Of a DNA stretch of 64,000 nucleotides, positions 1 to 10,399 are shown in pieces. The DNA comes from Neopestalotiopsis rosae (Eukaryota > Ascomycota > Sordariomycetes > Amphisphaeriales > Sporocadaceae): the NCBI GenBank assembly GCA_023078685.1, contig JALGAS010000001.1, positions 372,001 to 436,000 on the forward strand. The letters are read 5' to 3'. How positions within the stretch are numbered: position 1 is the first letter of the stretch; each line of letters starts with the position of its first letter. Both the position numbers and the translations under genes were made by a program. Below the pieces are notes generated by a model. It made no database searches, was not told the origin of the DNA, and saw nothing but the letters and a program-made list of their open reading frames with translations.

Positions 1-372
1 GGCGACTTCAGAAGCGAGACAAAGTCGATGATGGCGAACAAGCAGCTTGAGTAGGAACAATGGCTTTGACTTGCACATCATCGCTGCCTCTACTTCAGAC
101 CTTCGTTTCAGCCCATACAGGATATTTTGGAGCGGTCCGCATATCAGCACATAGAGGTACCACCGGGAACGATTCATGATTAGTTACGACACTTACGAAC
201 GCATAAAGTTGGAGTTTTTCTTGGAGTTTTTCTTTTTTTTTTTTTTTTGCCATTTTCCAGAGCAACGCAATTGCTCATGTAATAGGAGGCCAATCTACAT
301 TCCTGTCACTGTTGGCTGAGAAGCCTAATTAGACGAGAAAAGGTCATAATCCACAATAATGTTGATTGTTAT
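1..372. other. 3' flank of the glycerate-kinase-like gene; no gene seen
   Basis: No credible ORF is seen. The stretch holds a T-run near 233-248. It is probably the 3' untranslated and downstream region of the minus-strand gene that ends at 373. Confidence 0.5.
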
Positions 373-1281
373 CTAGATCACAATCTTCTGCTTTACTTTT
401 CTATCCTTGCCAACCACGAGTCTTAGTTGATGGCCTGTCTTGCCCTTTAGCACGCCTTGTCGTAACTTGTCCGAGAAGAGTTCGTAGGCTGGATAGTATG
501 CGTCGACAAATTTGACAACTTGTTCGTCCGTCATACCGGTGCCTTTTGTCCCTCGCAGCATGACTTCCTGCTCGCGCCGCCAGTCGTACACATACTGAGT
601 ATCCTCGGCATCAATATGAATAAAGGCGTCGAACAATTCAGTGATGGTATCGTAGTTTCCTAGGCGCTCATTGACAAAGAGCAGGTGCTCGAGCTCGTGC
701 AGCTTGAGGGTCCGGCTCGGCGCCTCCCACTTGGCCTGGACCTCGGCGGGCGCGAGAGGTCGGAAGCCGACGCACCAGCCCTCGAAGATGACGACCTGGA
801 CCCGGGGCTGACCGGGCTGGTTGACTGCCTCCCAGGTCGACTCGGGCGCCCGGTCGCCCTGGCCCGCAAAGGCCGACTTGTCGTACTTGGGGATGCGCGC
901 CGGCCGGCCCTCGACCACGGCGGCGAAGAACTCCCCAGCCAGCGCCATGTCGTGGGTGCCCGGCTCGCCCCGGCACGATACGAGCACGTTCTCGGGCTGC
1001 GAGGCCGCGAGCGCGACCTGATCCTCGTGGGTGAGGTAAAAGTCGTCGATGCTTACGACCAGGGTCCTCAGGCCCTCGCGCCCGCTCAGGACCTCTGCGA
1101 GCGCGGACACGAGGGTCGTCTTGCCTACGCCCTGCACGCCGTTGAGGCCAATGATGAAGGGTCTTGTACTGCCAGCCGCCTTGCCTTCGTTAGCTGCTTG
1201 GTGTTCGTGCAGCCGGTCGAGGATGAAGGGTATGCAGATTGGCGACTTGTCGTCGATAATTGTGTTGACCTTTTGAGACAT
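373..1281 (-). CDS. D-glycerate 3-kinase-like P-loop kinase (TDA10 family)
   Basis: A single uninterrupted 302-aa ORF on the minus strand, with its ATG at 1281 and TAG at 373. A Walker A motif (GVQGVGKTTL) sits near residues 47-57, followed by SIDDFYLTHEDQ, where the two Asp residues correspond to the Walker-B-like/substrate region of the phosphoribulokinase/uridine kinase superfamily. RGEPGTHD, IPKYDKSAF and VVIFEGWCVGF are motifs typical of yeast Tda10 and plant glycerate kinase (GLYK). The plant enzyme phosphorylates D-glycerate in photorespiration; the fungal role is poorly defined and the substrate here is inferred from family only. No signal peptide or membrane segment is visible, so it is probably cytosolic or nuclear. 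The upstream 1.8 kb is shared with the divergent fox2 gene. Confidence 0.9.
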   Translation of the reverse strand: MSQKVNTIIDDKSPICIPFILDRLHEHQAANEGKAAGSTRPFIIGLNGVQGVGKTTLVSALAEVLSGREGLRTLVVSIDDFYLTHEDQVALAASQPENVLVSCRGEPGTHDMALAGEFFAAVVEGRPARIPKYDKSAFAGQGDRAPESTWEAVNQPGQPRVQVVIFEGWCVGFRPLAPAEVQAKWEAPSRTLKLHELEHLLFVNERLGNYDTITELFDAFIHIDAEDTQYVYDWRREQEVMLRGTKGTGMTDEQVVKFVDAYYPAYELFSDKLRQGVLKGKTGHQLRLVVGKDRKVKQKIVI

Positions 1282-2749
1282 TTTTTTTTTCTTGAAGGAA
1301 TGAGAATTCAGGTTGTCTTGTTTAACGGTTTGTAATCGTTCACGAGGAACATGAATATATTCCTATAATTACCACTCTTGAGAGAATTGGTATACAAGGG
1401 CCAAGCACTTATACCTTATACACTTGTTGGTCTAGTATAAAAGTCATGTTTGGAGGTGAGCGACGCCGAATGTCAAGTCCGATTAGAGCCCGATCCGCAC
1501 TTATGCTTGTCCGGGGTGGCTTCCCATTTATACATGGTACAATGTACGTAAAAGATGACACAAGAGTTTGGGTATACTCCCCTCAAAAGCGTTCACAGTT
1601 CTTGGTCATTGACAATAAAATATGAGAAATTCATTATCAGTTCAAGGGCCAGAAATACCTTACGCGCACTGATCATAGTAACCTGGTCTGCATGGCAACC
1701 AAACAGCGATAGTGCCATTGTTATTTCAGGAGTGAGAGGGAGGGGGAGATTTTAAATCCATCCGCGGCAAGAGAGCGGCAACGCTGCCGCGTAGCGCCTG
1801 GACTGACAAAATGCTTGCGCGCGATGGAACTACCGCCAGAGTCCGCCCGCTGAAATAACCGGACAGCCCGGCAGTCCTTGTCTTGCAGCAACGCAACAAG
1901 ATGTGGTGTGGGGAGCGGATGAATTTGGTCTGGTATTTTGCGGGGTGCCGGTTGCTGGCTTTAACGGTCAGATCCCTGTAGCAGCCAGCTTCTAGTGGTT
2001 CTTCTCTCGTTTTCTGTCTCTAGTGTTTGCGATACATCATTCTTACTGACCATTGAACGTCAGGACAAGTGGATGATACCTGGGCCTCCATAAAGTCTAG
2101 CTTCATGTGAATTTGGCCGCGAGGCGCATGACAGAAGAATCCTTTTCAATGACTTAGACCGACAGAAATCGGATGTACTGCGACACAGGATAAATCGGGT
2201 TATGTAGGTGGCATGCCTTGTGCTGACATTTTTCTTCTTGTAGACGGCTCGTGGTGCAGAATGCGCGTCTCAACCGGCTAAGTAATGTAGGTACAATATC
2301 TATGCACATAAATATAGCCGGTCACAAAAGAAAAGAGAAAGAGAATAGAGACAGAGCGTGGGTGAAAAGGCGATAACTCTCTATAATATTACTGGTAGCT
2401 TGTGCTGAAGAAGATGAAAAAAGAGCAATGAAATTACATGTGATATCTTTGCACGAGAAGAATAGCATACCCCAGAATTTCCCACTAGATAATCAGTTGA
2501 TTTCATTTGGCATATAACTGAATCGCGACACCACTGAAAGAGGCTGTAAACACATGACCCCCAGACGTCATGTCATGCCAGTGAACCAGTGCTGATTTCC
2601 GGGGGAACTCCACACCAAAAACTTGGGGGAAGAGACGGGACAGAAATTGGAAGCCAAGAGAGCAAACAAACAGAGCATTCAGTGGGCAGCTGGAGATTGG
2701 CATGTGAACAGGCCCCGGATGAAGACGCCTAGATCTAGTCTAGCGTCCC

Positions 2750-2755
2750 CCTCGG
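2750..2755 (+). promoter_or_regulatory. CCTCGG hexamer, possible FarA/FarB (CTF1-type) site of fox2
   Basis: CCTCGG lies 358 bp upstream of the fox2 ATG, with a second copy 66 bp downstream. This hexamer is the core of the element recognised by the Zn2Cys6 fatty-acid regulators FarA/FarB of Aspergillus and CTF1 of Fusarium, which induce beta-oxidation genes. A hexamer is a weak match by itself, so the call rests on the gene it precedes. Confidence 0.4.
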
Positions 2756-2815
2756 CATGCGGCGGTAGCGCAGAGGGCCGTATGGGCCGTCGTCGCTGGA
2801 TGGGGCCCCAAAGTG

Positions 2816-2821
2816 CCTCGG
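2816..2821 (+). promoter_or_regulatory. Second CCTCGG hexamer upstream of fox2
   Basis: Same orientation as the copy at 2750 and 292 bp upstream of the start codon. Two copies in this promoter strengthen the fatty-acid-response reading without proving it. Confidence 0.4.
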
Positions 2822-3107
2822 CTCGTTCGCATGGTCACTATCTACCTGCTAGACAGAACGGCAAGCTTCGTCGGAAGGAGAGACGGTCATTCGGTCTTGG
2901 ACGCTCGACATAAACCCTCTGGACACCATATCTTTCTTGCGTCTGTCTGTCTACTGATACCCTCTCCATTATTCCAAACCTTCCTTTTCATCATTTTGTA
3001 TCACAATTTGATCCTTTTTCTCTCTGCATCTCCTTTCCTCCCCCCATTTCTTCCCTTCCCTACACATTATCCGTCGGGATCATCCTATCACAGCTTCCAG
3101 ACACACA

Positions 3108-6072
3108 ATGACGGAACAACTGCGCTTTGACGACCAGGTCGTCGTCGTGACCGGTGCAGGTGGTGGTTTGGGCAAGGCATATGCTACCTTCTTCGGCTCG
3201 AGGGGAGCAAAAGTTGTCGTCAACGACCTCGGAGGTTCATTCAAGGGCGAGGGAAACTCGACAAAGGTAAGCAGTCCTATGATCATCCCTCATCCTCATC
3301 CTCGATTGTCAGCGACTAGTGCAAAACCACAAACACACGTATGCTAATCCCCAAACCAACAGGCTGCTGATGTAGTTGTCGAAGAGATCAAAAAGGCTGG
3401 CGGCCAGGCCGTTGCCAACTATGACAGCGTCGAGAACGGCGAAAAGATTATCGAGACGGCCATCCAAAACTACGGCCGCATCGACGTGCTCATCAACAAT
3501 GCCGGCATCCTCCGCGATATCAGCTTCAAGAACATGTCCGACGCCGACTGGGACCTCATCATGAAGGTACACGTCAAGGGCGCCTACAAGTGCGCCCGCG
3601 CCGCCTGGCCTTATTTCCGCAAGCAAAAGTACGGCCGCGTCATCAACACGGCGTCGGCTGCCGGCCTCTTTGGCAGCTTTGGCCAGTGCAACTACTCGGC
3701 CGCCAAGCTGGCCCAGGTCGGCTTCACTGAGACTCTGGCCAAAGAGGGCGCAAAGTACAACATTATTTCCAACGTCATTGCTCCCATTGCCGCCAGCCGC
3801 ATGACCGAGACCGTCATGCCGCCGGATGTGCTCCAGGCCCTGCAGCCCGAGTGGGTGGTTCCCCTCGTCGCCGTCCTCGTCCACAAGAGCAACACCACCG
3901 AGAACGGATCCATCTGGGAAGTTGGCGGTGGTCACATTGCCAAGCTCCGGTGGGAGAGATCCAGCGGCCTCTTGCTCAAGGCCGACGACAGCTACACTCC
4001 CAGCGCCGTCCTAAAGCAATGGAACAAGGTCACCGACTTCTCGAACCCCCAGTACCCCTCGGGCCCCGCTGACTTCATGACCCTCCTCGAGGAATCCATG
4101 AAGATGGGCCCCAGTGAGCAGGGCGACAAGGTTGACTTCACCGGTCGCGTGGCCCTCATCACTGGCGCCGGAGCCGGTATTGGTCGTGCCTACGCTCTGG
4201 CATTTGCCAAGGCCGGTGCTTCCATCGTCGTCAACGACTTGGTCAACCCCGATAATGTCGTTGCCGAGATCAAGAAGATGGGTGGCAAGGCCGTCGGCGT
4301 AAAGGCTTCGGCAGAGGATGGTGAGACCGTCGTCAAGGGTGCCATGGATGCCTTTGGTCGCATCGATATCATTATCAACAATGCCGGTATCCTCCGCGAC
4401 AAGGCCTTCACCAACATGGATGACAGCCTCTGGGACCCCGTCCTCAATGTCCACCTCCGCGGTACATACAAGGTCACCAAGGCCGCATGGCCCATCCTGC
4501 TCAAGCAGATGTTTGGTCGCATTGTCAACACAACTTCCACCAGTGGTATTTACGGCAACTTTGGCCAGGCCAACTATGCCGCAGCTGTGAGTAGCACATT
4601 CAAACTGATCCCCCAACATATATACTGACAAGGCATATAGAAATGCGGTATCCTCGGTTTCTCCAGAGCACTGGCTCTCGAGGGTGCCAAGTACAACATT
4701 TACGTCAACACCATTGCACCCAACGCCGGCACTGCCATGACGGCTACCATTATGCCCGAGGAGATGGTCCAGGCCTTCAAGCCCGACTACATTGCTCCTC
4801 TTGTCCTGGCCTTGTCGGCTGAGAAGGGACCCAAGAACCCTACCGGTGGTCTGTACGAGGTTGGCAGCGGTTGGGCTGGTCAGACAAGGTGGCAGCGAAC
4901 TGGCGGTGCTGGTTTCCCCGTTGACAAGCCATTGACTCCCGAGGCTGTTCTCCAGCAGTGGGAGAAGATTATCAACTTTGAGGACGGCCGGGCAGATCAC
5001 CCTGAGAAGCCCCAGGATGCCGTGCAAAAGGTCATGGAGAACATTCAGAATAAGAGCGGGGCCGGCAAGGTATGAAGTTCCATATTGTCTTTGCCCCAGC
5101 GCAAATGATTGTACATGATTTCAAAAAAATATAGCATAATATGAACCATGTTGACAAGTCCTTGTGAAATTATAGAAGTCCAAGTCCGCGCCTAAGCCTG
5201 TCGAAAATGGTGATCAATATCTCAAGGCCATTGCCGACGCAAAGGCCAAGGAGTCCCCAGAGACCGTGTTTACCTACACGGAGAGAGATTCGATGCTTTA
5301 CAACCTGGGAATCGGCGCCAAGAGGACCGATCTTCCCTACATTTTCGAGGGACACGAGGACTTCCAAGTCCTACCCACCTTTGGTGTCATTCCCCAGTTT
5401 GACGTCAACACGCCGTACACCATGGACGAGGTTGTGCCAAACTTTAACCCCATGATGCTGCTCCACGGCGAGCAGTACCTCGAGATCAAGAAGTACCCGA
5501 TCCCAACGGCGGCCAAAACCAAGAACTACGCCAAGCTCATCGAGGTCGTGGACAAGGGCTCGGCCGCCATTCTCAAGAGCGGCGTCTCGACCGTCAACGC
5601 CGAGACGGGCGAGGAGATCTTTTACAACGAAGCGACCGTCTTCCTCCGCGGCTGCGGCGGCTTTGGCGGCCCCAGCAAGCCCGAGGACCGCGGCGCCGCC
5701 ACGGCCGCCAACGCCCCGCCCAAGCGCATGCCCGACGTGGTCGTCGAGGAGAAGACCACTGAGGAGCAGGCCGCCATCTACCGCCTCAGCGGCGACTACA
5801 ACCCCCTCCACGTCGACCCCAACTTTGCCAAGATGGGCGGCTTCAAGCGGCCCATCCTCCACGGCCTCTGCTTCATGGGCATCGCCGGCAAGGCCGTCTA
5901 CCAAAAGTTTGGCCCCTACAAGAACATCAAGGTCCGCTTCGCCGGCACCGTCCTGCCCGGCGAGACTCTGGTCACCGAGATGTGGAAGGAGGGCAACAAG
6001 GTCATTTTCCAGACAAAGGTCAAGGAGACTGGCAAGCCCGCCATCTCGGGAGCTGCCGCTGAGCTCGTCTAA
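3108..6072 (+). CDS. fox2: Peroxisomal multifunctional beta-oxidation protein (hydratase-dehydrogenase-epimerase type)
   Basis: Four exons: 3108-3266, 3363-4586, 4641-5069 and 5176-6072, all joined in phase 0 to give 902 aa, the usual length for fungal Fox2. Two short-chain dehydrogenase domains follow one another: the first has [11 protein letters not shown] (about residue 15), NNAG (about 97) and the YSAAK catalytic motif (about 163); the second has [11 protein letters not shown] (about 317), NNAG (about 391) and NYAAAK, which is split by intron 2. The C-terminal part is a MaoC/hydratase-2 hot-dog domain with [14 protein letters not shown] near residue 805. The enzyme hydrates trans-2-enoyl-CoA and oxidises (3R)-hydroxyacyl-CoA in peroxisomal beta-oxidation. 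The C-terminus ends in AAAELV, with no SKL-type PTS1, and no PTS2 is obvious at the N-terminus. The leader is pyrimidine-rich, with two CCTCGG boxes upstream. The gene is convergent with the RBR ligase gene. Confidence 0.96.
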
Positions 6073-6552
6073 GGACGAATGTTGAGGGTATATACTATTG
6101 GTAATGGTCAAGAGGCCTAGGATTGTGGTCAAAAAGTGTAGCGATATTATAATGCAGGATGTGTGCGATAGCCTTGAAATTTCTCGAGTAAAGTAAACTC
6201 TCTTTAATTCAAGTCTTGTATGTATTTTGAGCAGTGATGATGCAAATCAAGAATGTATATGCGCCAAAAACCACACGATAGTATTGAAAAACCCCCCCCC
6301 CCCCCCCCCCCCCCCAGTTTCAACGCCGATCCAAATGCCCTTGATGCCGTGAGGAAAAACTCCATCCTGAAACCAACGCCGATGTCTCTCAATGCTTCGC
6401 TACCATGCGATGCGCTTTCTTTTGTCATCCGGACATGAGTTGAGCCTGAATCTACCGTTCTAATCTCGCGTATATAGCCTGACCACAAAAGAAAAATTGA
6501 AAAATGTATCCTGAAAGGAGGATCGTGACTCTTATCAACCAAGGGCGTTGGA
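6073..6552. other. Convergent 3' region between fox2 and the RBR ligase gene
   Basis: No gene seen. It holds both 3' ends and an uninterrupted poly-C tract. Confidence 0.5.
6292..6315 (+). repeat. Poly-C homopolymer of 24 bases
   Basis: A run of 24 C residues after GTATTGAAAAA lies between two convergent genes. Its length should be treated as approximate because such runs are prone to replication and sequencing slippage. Confidence 0.9.
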
Positions 6553-8757
6553 TTATGATCCCACGACAAATAATGTTTCAATGATGCCGTCGCATATATC
6601 CTCGACGGAGGGCATCTTCCTGCGGCCAGAGAGTAGTTGGGTCACGACGTCATCCCTCTTGCTGGCCACGCCGGTCTCGAGGAAGGCCTTTTCGGACTCG
6701 GAAAGGTCTCTCCTCTCCGTCTCCTTCCACCGCCTTTCGGCTTCAGCCCGGGCCTCGCTCAAGATGGCCTCGGTATCCTCGGCTTCCCACAAATTGCACT
6801 TTGCGCACTCTTCACAGCGGGTGCCATCGCCCTCGGGCCGGAAGTGCTGACAAAAATGTTGATAGCCTTCGGTACTGGAGCCAATATCCTTGCGGCAGAC
6901 ATAGCACATCTTGTAGCCACATGGACAGGTGAGCTTGTTGCAGCCGGCATTCTTGACGAAGCTCGTGTTGCAACGCGGGCAGACGCGTTTGATGGCCATG
7001 GACATGGCCTGCTCTACCTGCGTGCGCAACGCTACGAGGCTGGACTCGTGACATATGTGGATGTCGGTCCAAGCTTTGGAGCACGACATGCACGATGAGC
7101 GACCACAGGATGGGTCGCGGCAGGTAAACTTGAGGCCGAGTCGGCGCCGCTGGTAACGGGAAATGGCGGCGCGGAATTGCGTCATCAACACGCGGCGCAA
7201 TGCAGTGACACCAACAAGCAGTATGCAAATCAAGGCGACAAGAATGAGAGGGAGCGAGAGAGGAGATAGCACTATGCAAAGCAGTATCAGGACCAGGTTA
7301 GGAATGTTACTTGCGCGCAGCTTCAATCGCCTCTTGTCGATCGGTATGAACAACTCGTCCACTTCGGCATAGCTGCAAAATGGGCATCGAACAAGTGGAA
7401 TATTGCTGGCAATTAGTTCATGTTCTGCGAGACGTTGGTCCATCTTGTGAAGTACTTCGGCGCCATTCTTCTGGCTTTGCATGGCGCGGTAGATGTGCTC
7501 AGCCGAAATGCAGCCTTGACATTCGTCTGAAGATACTGCTGGGCATCGGAGTGTCCCTGTGGCCTTGTCAATGCTTCGTATCCAGCCCTGACCAAAGACT
7601 GCTTCGGTGATGGAGTGTTGAACACATCGGAAGCAAACCATGTGGTCATTGGTGTTGCATGTGGTGATTTCCTCAAATGTGACATCTCCATAGCAGCAAG
7701 TGCATTCATATGTAGCTTCACAAGCTTCTGCCTCTTCATTGTGAAGCTTTGCAGCGAGCTCACGATCCTGTTCTTCTCTGTTGGCCGCTTCGCTCTTCTT
7801 CAGTGGGACGATGAGCTCTTCAAATAACTCTCTATCAAGCTCGGCATTGCCGGTGGATCGGATGGTCGGTAATATGTAGCCTTGACCCGACGATTTCCAT
7901 ACCACTAGGGGATGATGCTCTGCCTCGCCCGTCGTTACCGGTTTGCGCCGGAAGAAGATTGACTGAAAGGTGAATTTCCAGGACTTTGACGAGAGCTCCA
8001 CCAGGGTCGGCCGGGCATCGAGGTAGGAGTAGTTTGATTCGGAAAGCACAGCTTCAATAGAAGACCTCGAAAGTCCCTTGAACTCGGTCTGGGCCAGAGT
8101 ACGAACAGCCTGTTGATACTCCTTGCCCCGGAAAGTCTCGGTCTTTGGAACTCGCTGCACTTCTTCCCCATCTGCACTGGGTTCCGGTTCGCCGCGTAGC
8201 CTTCTCCTGCCCTTGACCCATGCTGACGGGTTCTTCAGCATCGCATCGGCGATCACGGCGACCCTTGACTCTTCGGAGAAACTATAGAGCATTTCGCGAA
8301 ACACCTCAATTTGGACATCAGGAAACACGGTGGCCAGTATTTCCAGGCTGGTGTTCAGATCTACTGTCTCGTTCGGTAGAGGTGCCAAGGGCTGTAGCTG
8401 CGATTCGTCGGCTATGTAGAGCAATGAGGGATCGGGACTATGTGAGCGCTGTACTGGCGATGTGCTCGAGGCCCTCAGCTGCTCTCGGGATTTTTTTCGG
8501 TTCGCGCGCGCAGAGGCGCCGAGGATGGTTGACAAGAACATTTTGACTCCGAGTGGCCTCAGCCAAAAGTTTCCGTGTTCCGTAACAAGCGCATGATACA
8601 CCCTTTTGGCCGCAGCTTCTAGACCGAGATATGGCGGCAGTGGATTTGAAGAGAGGAACTGGGTGGGAAAAAGGTCGGAAAGGCAGATGCGGTTGAGGTT
8701 GTGGCAGGTTTGAATCGTAGAATCGTAGACGGAAGGCGCAAAGGAGAGTGAGTGCAT
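6553..8757 (-). CDS. RBR-type (RING-IBR-RING) E3 ubiquitin ligase with an internal membrane segment, RNF216-like
   Basis: A 734-aa reading frame from the ATG at 8757; the frame is open 23 codons further, back to a stop just upstream of a GTG at 8826, so an upstream exon cannot be excluded. A CUE-like ubiquitin-binding segment (LEILATVFPDVQIEVF) lies at about residues 130-180. RING1 starts at about residue 350 (CTCCYGDVTFEE), followed by an IBR starting CPFCSYAEVDE (about 455). A RING2 (CPRCNTSF, then CNKLTCPCGYKMCYVCR, about 592-622) contains the candidate catalytic Cys. RBR ligases pass ubiquitin through a thioester on RING2. A strongly hydrophobic stretch of about 35 residues (about 486-520: VLILLCIVLSPLSLPLILVA and onward) lies inside the IBR, between its first and second cysteine groups (CRDPSCGRSSCMSC follows). 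The RNF216/TRIAD3 resemblance comes from domain order; substrates are unknown. Confidence 0.85.
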   Translation of the reverse strand: MHSLSFAPSVYDSTIQTCHNLNRICLSDLFPTQFLSSNPLPPYLGLEAAAKRVYHALVTEHGNFWLRPLGVKMFLSTILGASARANRKKSREQLRASSTSPVQRSHSPDPSLLYIADESQLQPLAPLPNETVDLNTSLEILATVFPDVQIEVFREMLYSFSEESRVAVIADAMLKNPSAWVKGRRRLRGEPEPSADGEEVQRVPKTETFRGKEYQQAVRTLAQTEFKGLSRSSIEAVLSESNYSYLDARPTLVELSSKSWKFTFQSIFFRRKPVTTGEAEHHPLVVWKSSGQGYILPTIRSTGNAELDRELFEELIVPLKKSEAANREEQDRELAAKLHNEEAEACEATYECTCCYGDVTFEEITTCNTNDHMVCFRCVQHSITEAVFGQGWIRSIDKATGTLRCPAVSSDECQGCISAEHIYRAMQSQKNGAEVLHKMDQRLAEHELIASNIPLVRCPFCSYAEVDELFIPIDKRRLKLRASNIPNLVLILLCIVLSPLSLPLILVALICILLVGVTALRRVLMTQFRAAISRYQRRRLGLKFTCRDPSCGRSSCMSCSKAWTDIHICHESSLVALRTQVEQAMSMAIKRVCPRCNTSFVKNAGCNKLTCPCGYKMCYVCRKDIGSSTEGYQHFCQHFRPEGDGTRCEECAKCNLWEAEDTEAILSEARAEAERRWKETERRDLSESEKAFLETGVASKRDDVVTQLLSGRRKMPSVEDICDGIIETLFVVGS

Positions 8758-9380
8758 CCCCTGCACAGTCCCTAGTGGGCGTGTTGAAAGTGGGTCCGGA
8801 GCATTTGACCCCAGCTCAATGTCCACTAGCCGCTAGGTATCCAAGTCCACGGGGTCCCAATTTGCCGGGTAGCAGGCTATAGCCGACGACTATATATGAT
8901 TCCTGATGAGTGCAATGATTTGATCATGAGCAATGTCGCATGATTCTTGATGCTACAAATGCCACATGCATAACAATTCAATTGTGTTGGCTGTAAGTAG
9001 TGATCAAATGCTCGTTGAAAGCGGGGCACTATGCTCACAGACTTGTGATCATACGGGGAAAGCCTCAAAATACGAGAATCAAGTGAATATTAACCAAATG
9101 ACATTTCATCAAACAACTCCAAGGCAACACTATTTGGGCTTTCCTAGAGCATCTACCAAGTCAGGTGGTCGGTCATTGGGGTACTGTTTTAGTGCGTGTC
9201 CCGAGGTCAAATGCGTAATGTCGCTGGCACTTCATGTTGGCCGATCAAACCAAAGGAGATCGAAGGTCAGTCAAAACAATGCCAATTCAACCAATAAATT
9301 TATGTTGAGATACAGACAAGATGAGCGCTTGTGCTTCTATGCAAACTGCAAAAACAGACTGCGAAAATACAAAAAGGTTG
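8758..9380. other. Spacer between the RBR gene and tRNA-Pro; no gene seen
   Basis: Only short ORFs without support. It contains the presumed 5' leader of the RBR gene and, close to 9381, the downstream flank of the tRNA. Confidence 0.45.
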
Positions 9381-9484
9381 GGCTCTACCCCGGATTCGAA
9401 CCGGGGACCACCTGCATACTCGTCTGGTGACGACTGGAATTGAAGAATCCCGAAGCAGGTATCATACCACTAGACCAGCAGAGC
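9381..9484 (-). tRNA. tRNA-Pro (anticodon CGG) with a 32-nt intron
   Basis: Read on the minus strand, the 7-bp acceptor stem is GCTCTGC (9484-9478) with GTAGAGC (9388-9382), closed by one G-T pair, and the discriminator C is at 9381. The D arm carries GGTCTAGTGGTATGAT, close to the usual eukaryotic tRNA-Pro D arm. The anticodon stem is CCTGC/GCAGG, with loop TTCGGG (9454-9449; anticodon CGG at 9452-9450). It is interrupted after position 37 by an intron at 9448-9417 and resumes with T38. The T arm CCCGG-TTCGAAT-CCGGG is perfect. The intron position is the canonical one for nuclear tRNA splicing endonuclease. Confidence 0.95.
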
Positions 9485-10399
9485 ATTGAACACGGCTGTG
9501 TAGAGATGATTGGATCATCTTAGTGTTGATTGGGGAAAATGGCAATTACTGGGATATATATGGGTAGGCTAAAACGGCAAGGGACGGCAGGGGGAGAACG
9601 CGGAGTCCCACCGAGTGGCTGAGGAGTGTGGCACTGTCAGGTAACACAGGCAAGAGGTCATCGAGCCTGTGTCCATGGGTTGATCTGGGAAATAGGCCAG
9701 ATTCGTGTATTCTCATGTTTTTGATACTTTTATTGACCTTATATTATAAGTTAGTCTTTATATGCCACGTACGCCACAACATGACGGCGCAAAAGTCACA
9801 GATATGATTGTGTCTCTTGTGCAGAGACGGATGCTGCGTGGTTGGTCAAATAGGCTACTATATTCACCACTAGCAATCATATACATAACCACCACTGGGG
9901 TTATATAAAAACCATTGGACCAAGTACGTCACGTACCTACCGTACAAAATAATGAGTACTGCTCAACTATATAAGGTTGTCATTGTTATGAAAGTTCATA
10001 TACCACTTGAAGTTCTGTTTGCGCAACCCTGTGACGGCGTGCGACGCAGGCCAGTATCCCTTGCTGACAAACCAGTCGCCGGACAGTATGCGATGTTTGG
10101 GCCCTTTTTGGCAGCCGATGAGGTGATTGATCAGAGCTCACATAGATGCAGCCTCTGCTTAACCTTTTATCATCTATCTACAACTCATGCGCCATTTGTG
10201 GCTGCGCAGTGTAGCACCAGCAAGAAACCATCCGAACTAAAAACGACATCGTTAAGAATCAAGAGAGGGGGTTTCAAAAGCAACAGGCTGCGAGCGAAGA
10301 GTTGCACATGCGAAATTGTACGCAGGAGATGCTAATTAACTGTCGCTCTCACAACCTCACATTGCGCAGGGGCTAGGCTACTCTCGATCACAGAGAAAA
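9485..10399. other. Gene-poor spacer left of the Helitron fragment
   Basis: No recognisable gene. A 127-codon ORF (9952-10335, +) resembles nothing I know and has no splice or promoter context; it may be degraded repeat sequence. Confidence 0.4.

Larger units (their letters stand above)
1282..3107. other. Divergent intergenic region between the kinase-like gene and fox2
   Basis: No supported gene; the ORFs here are short and lack codon structure or splice support. The part next to fox2 (about 2930-3107) is rich in C and T, with runs such as cctttcctccccccatttc, the usual look of a fungal core promoter and 5' leader. Two CCTCGG hexamers lie at 2750 and 2816. Confidence 0.5.

Noticed and set aside
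4011..5027. 338-codon minus-strand ORF opposite fox2
   Set aside because: It crosses a fox2 intron and has no recognisable motif; an antisense shadow.
5371..6132. 253-codon minus-strand ORF opposite the fox2 3' exon
   Set aside because: A composition-driven shadow of a GC-rich exon with a repetitive Val/Asp/Gly product.
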